Source: Thermoplasmatota archaeon
GTDB lineage: Archaea; Thermoplasmatota; E2; DHVEG-1
NCBI GenBank assembly: GCA_018824925.1
Contig: JAHJFH010000110.1
Coordinates: 1 to 7,823, forward strand
DNA length: 7,823 bases
Reading direction: 5' to 3'
This document shows positions 6,348 to 7,823 of the stretch, one piece after another. The notes beneath the pieces were generated by a model. The model saw nothing but the letters and a program-made list of their open reading frames with translations. It was not told the DNA's origin and made no database searches. Position numbers and translations under genes: made by a program. Numbering within the stretch: the stretch's first letter is position 1; each line of letters begins with the position of its first letter.

Positions 6348-7784
6348 ATGTATCAACGAAATACTAATTTACCTAAAAATCATCTTGGGCCTTTATCCAC
6401 AATGAATCAATTCCTTAATCCAGCGTTTCTTTTGCGTGTGGCTCAAAGCTACCTAAGTGATGTCAATCGACTCTGGCATATCACTTCTGAAAAGTTGGAG
6501 CGGTACCAGAATTCGATGCTTCGAAACATGGTAAAACAAGCATTTATGGCCCCTGTTTATCGTGAAAAATACATCGCAGCAAATATTCGACCATATGATG
6601 TTCAGACACTTGCTGATCTATCTAAACTTCCATTGATATCTAAAGATGATCTTCGCCGTCATTATCCCTTGGGGATAATTACCCCAACGTACAATGTGGA
6701 TCAGGGGTTTCTTATTCATACTTCAGGTTCAACGGGTCAACCTGTTTTTATTTATACCGATCTATTCTCAGCGATAAAAAGTCTAGGTGGGTTTGTAAGG
6801 ACACTTCGTGCCTATAGCGGAAACTGGCGTTCATCTCGTATCGCCATGATCATCGATACATCACTCGGAAGTGTTGAACATATGATTTTTACATCAAGTG
6901 CTATTCCGTTCTTACATCGATTTCTCAAGTTATCTAATATATTATATATAGATATTACAAAACCCCCCAAAGAAGTCATGATGTTACTTGAGCGATTTAA
7001 ACCTGAGTTTATTGGATCAGATCCTAATATGCTACGAAAACTAGCGTTTCTCCGATGTCATGGAAAGGGGGGTTCTTTGGAACCTAAATATATTTTTTCA
7101 AGTGGTGCAATGCTGGATACCTATACGAAAGAGTACATCCATCATGCATTTAACACCCCAATACGTGATGTCTATGGGACGACAGAAGCAGGGCCATTAG
7201 CGTTTCAATGCCCGAGTCATGAACATTATCATGTCCATTCAGATTTTGTGTATTTAGAATTCCTAGATTCAGAGAACCAACCCGTAACCTCTGAAACACC
7301 TGGGCGACTTGTAGTTACCAAACTCTATGGCAATGGTACTCCAATCATCCGTTATACGGGTATAAATGACCTCGTAACTCCTTATTTAACATCATCACGT
7401 TGTTCTCTACATTCCCAATTAATCAAATGTATTGAAGGAAGAACTACGGACCTTCTAAGTCTTCCAGATGGTTCATTACTCTCACCGCTTACCATCACCG
7501 GAATTCCAGCAAAAACTATGCATGACTATCATACCTATAAAATCAAGCAATTCCAAATCATTCAAAGAACCCATGAATTAATTGAGGTGCTCATCGTTAT
7601 CGATGATGAATTACGCAATACGGGTATTTCGGTTGAGAAATTACTTTTGGAATTGCGCAATCGATTTACCCAAGCGATCGGCCAGAACGTAAAAATAATA
7701 GTTACAGAGGTTCATCAAATACAACATAATAAGCCTGCGGATACCGTTAAAGTAGTGATTTCAGAGGTACCACAAAAACAATAA
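6348..7784 (+). CDS. PaaK/CapK-family adenylate-forming enzyme (phenylacetate-CoA ligase-like)
   Basis: This 478-residue protein is a divergent paralogue of the minus-strand neighbour. Its motifs are the P-loop HTSGSTGQPV (124-133), YGTTEAG (276-282), FQCPSHEHYHVHSDF (286-300), IIRYTGINDLV (333-343) and EGRTTDLL (363-370), followed by a C-terminal alpha/beta subdomain (about 385-475). The final motif reads HNKPADTVKVVIS rather than the usual TGK-type loop, so the lysine region is altered compared with its neighbour. That could mean a change in the second half-reaction or in specificity. The ATG at 6348 gives about 18 extra N-terminal residues; the ATG at 6402 (MNQFLNPAFLL) lines up better with the paralogue's start. 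No Shine-Dalgarno supports either. The family activates aryl or acyl acids as adenylates and transfers them to CoA, or (F390 synthetase) adenylates a hydroxyl group; the substrate here is unknown. The gene ends in TAA. Confidence 0.85.
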   Translation: MYQRNTNLPKNHLGPLSTMNQFLNPAFLLRVAQSYLSDVNRLWHITSEKLERYQNSMLRNMVKQAFMAPVYREKYIAANIRPYDVQTLADLSKLPLISKDDLRRHYPLGIITPTYNVDQGFLIHTSGSTGQPVFIYTDLFSAIKSLGGFVRTLRAYSGNWRSSRIAMIIDTSLGSVEHMIFTSSAIPFLHRFLKLSNILYIDITKPPKEVMMLLERFKPEFIGSDPNMLRKLAFLRCHGKGGSLEPKYIFSSGAMLDTYTKEYIHHAFNTPIRDVYGTTEAGPLAFQCPSHEHYHVHSDFVYLEFLDSENQPVTSETPGRLVVTKLYGNGTPIIRYTGINDLVTPYLTSSRCSLHSQLIKCIEGRTTDLLSLPDGSLLSPLTITGIPAKTMHDYHTYKIKQFQIIQRTHELIEVLIVIDDELRNTGISVEKLLLELRNRFTQAIGQNVKIIVTEVHQIQHNKPADTVKVVISEVPQKQ

Positions 7785-7801
7785 CCTTGCTATGGTTTTT
7801 T
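7783..7801 (+). terminator. Probable terminator: weak hairpin and T run
   Basis: Directly at the stop codon, AACC (7783-7786) can pair with GGTT (7794-7797) around a 7-nt loop, and a six-T run covers 7796-7801. Archaeal RNA polymerase often terminates at oligo-T stretches with little or no hairpin, so the T run is the more meaningful part. Confidence 0.4.
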
Positions 7802-7823
7802 AATCATAAGAAAGGAATCAACA

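Overview
The window looks archaeal. It is AT-rich. Lead genes have TATA-like boxes a short distance upstream and no Shine-Dalgarno, whereas two downstream genes of the first operon have a clear GGTGA-type site 7 nt before the ATG. One open frame carries an internal TAG that may be read through. A euryarchaeal lineage such as Thermoplasmatota would fit, but no rRNA or other taxonomic marker is present, so the placement is tentative. No mobile element, tRNA, rRNA or CRISPR array is visible.

Region 1 (164-2941, + strand) is a tight three-gene operon: a small HD-domain phosphohydrolase, a full-length citrate lyase alpha subunit (CitF, citrate CoA-transferase) and a 253-residue citryl-CoA lyase of the citrate-synthase / ATP-citrate-lyase C-terminal fold. 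CitF normally works with the acyl carrier protein CitD and the TIM-barrel lyase CitE; neither is here. The pair can be read as a two-protein, carrier-protein-free citrate lyase: CitF moves CoA from acetyl-CoA to citrate, and the lyase splits citryl-CoA into acetyl-CoA and oxaloacetate. The net reaction is citrate to acetate plus oxaloacetate, or the reverse. A near-perfect inverted repeat sits just ahead of the first gene.

Region 2 (3007-4934, + strand) holds a cobalamin-binding radical SAM enzyme followed 8 nt later by a class I SAM-dependent methyltransferase, probably one transcript from a leaderless-type promoter.

Region 3 (4935-7784) holds two divergent paralogues of the PaaK/CapK/F390-synthetase-like adenylate-forming family, with about 90 bp between their starts. 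The minus-strand copy is interrupted by an in-frame TAG at 5082-5084. The same frame continues for 48 sense codons that supply the family's usual C-terminal end, including the TGK motif, and then stops at a TAA that directly abuts the stop of the convergent methyltransferase gene. Every other gene here ends in TAA or TGA. This is the signature expected if TAG is read as pyrrolysine, although a nonsense mutation or sequencing error cannot be excluded from one window. Regions 2 and 3 together resemble a small biosynthetic or lipid/cofactor-modification locus (acid activation, radical chemistry, methylation) whose product cannot be read from the sequence.
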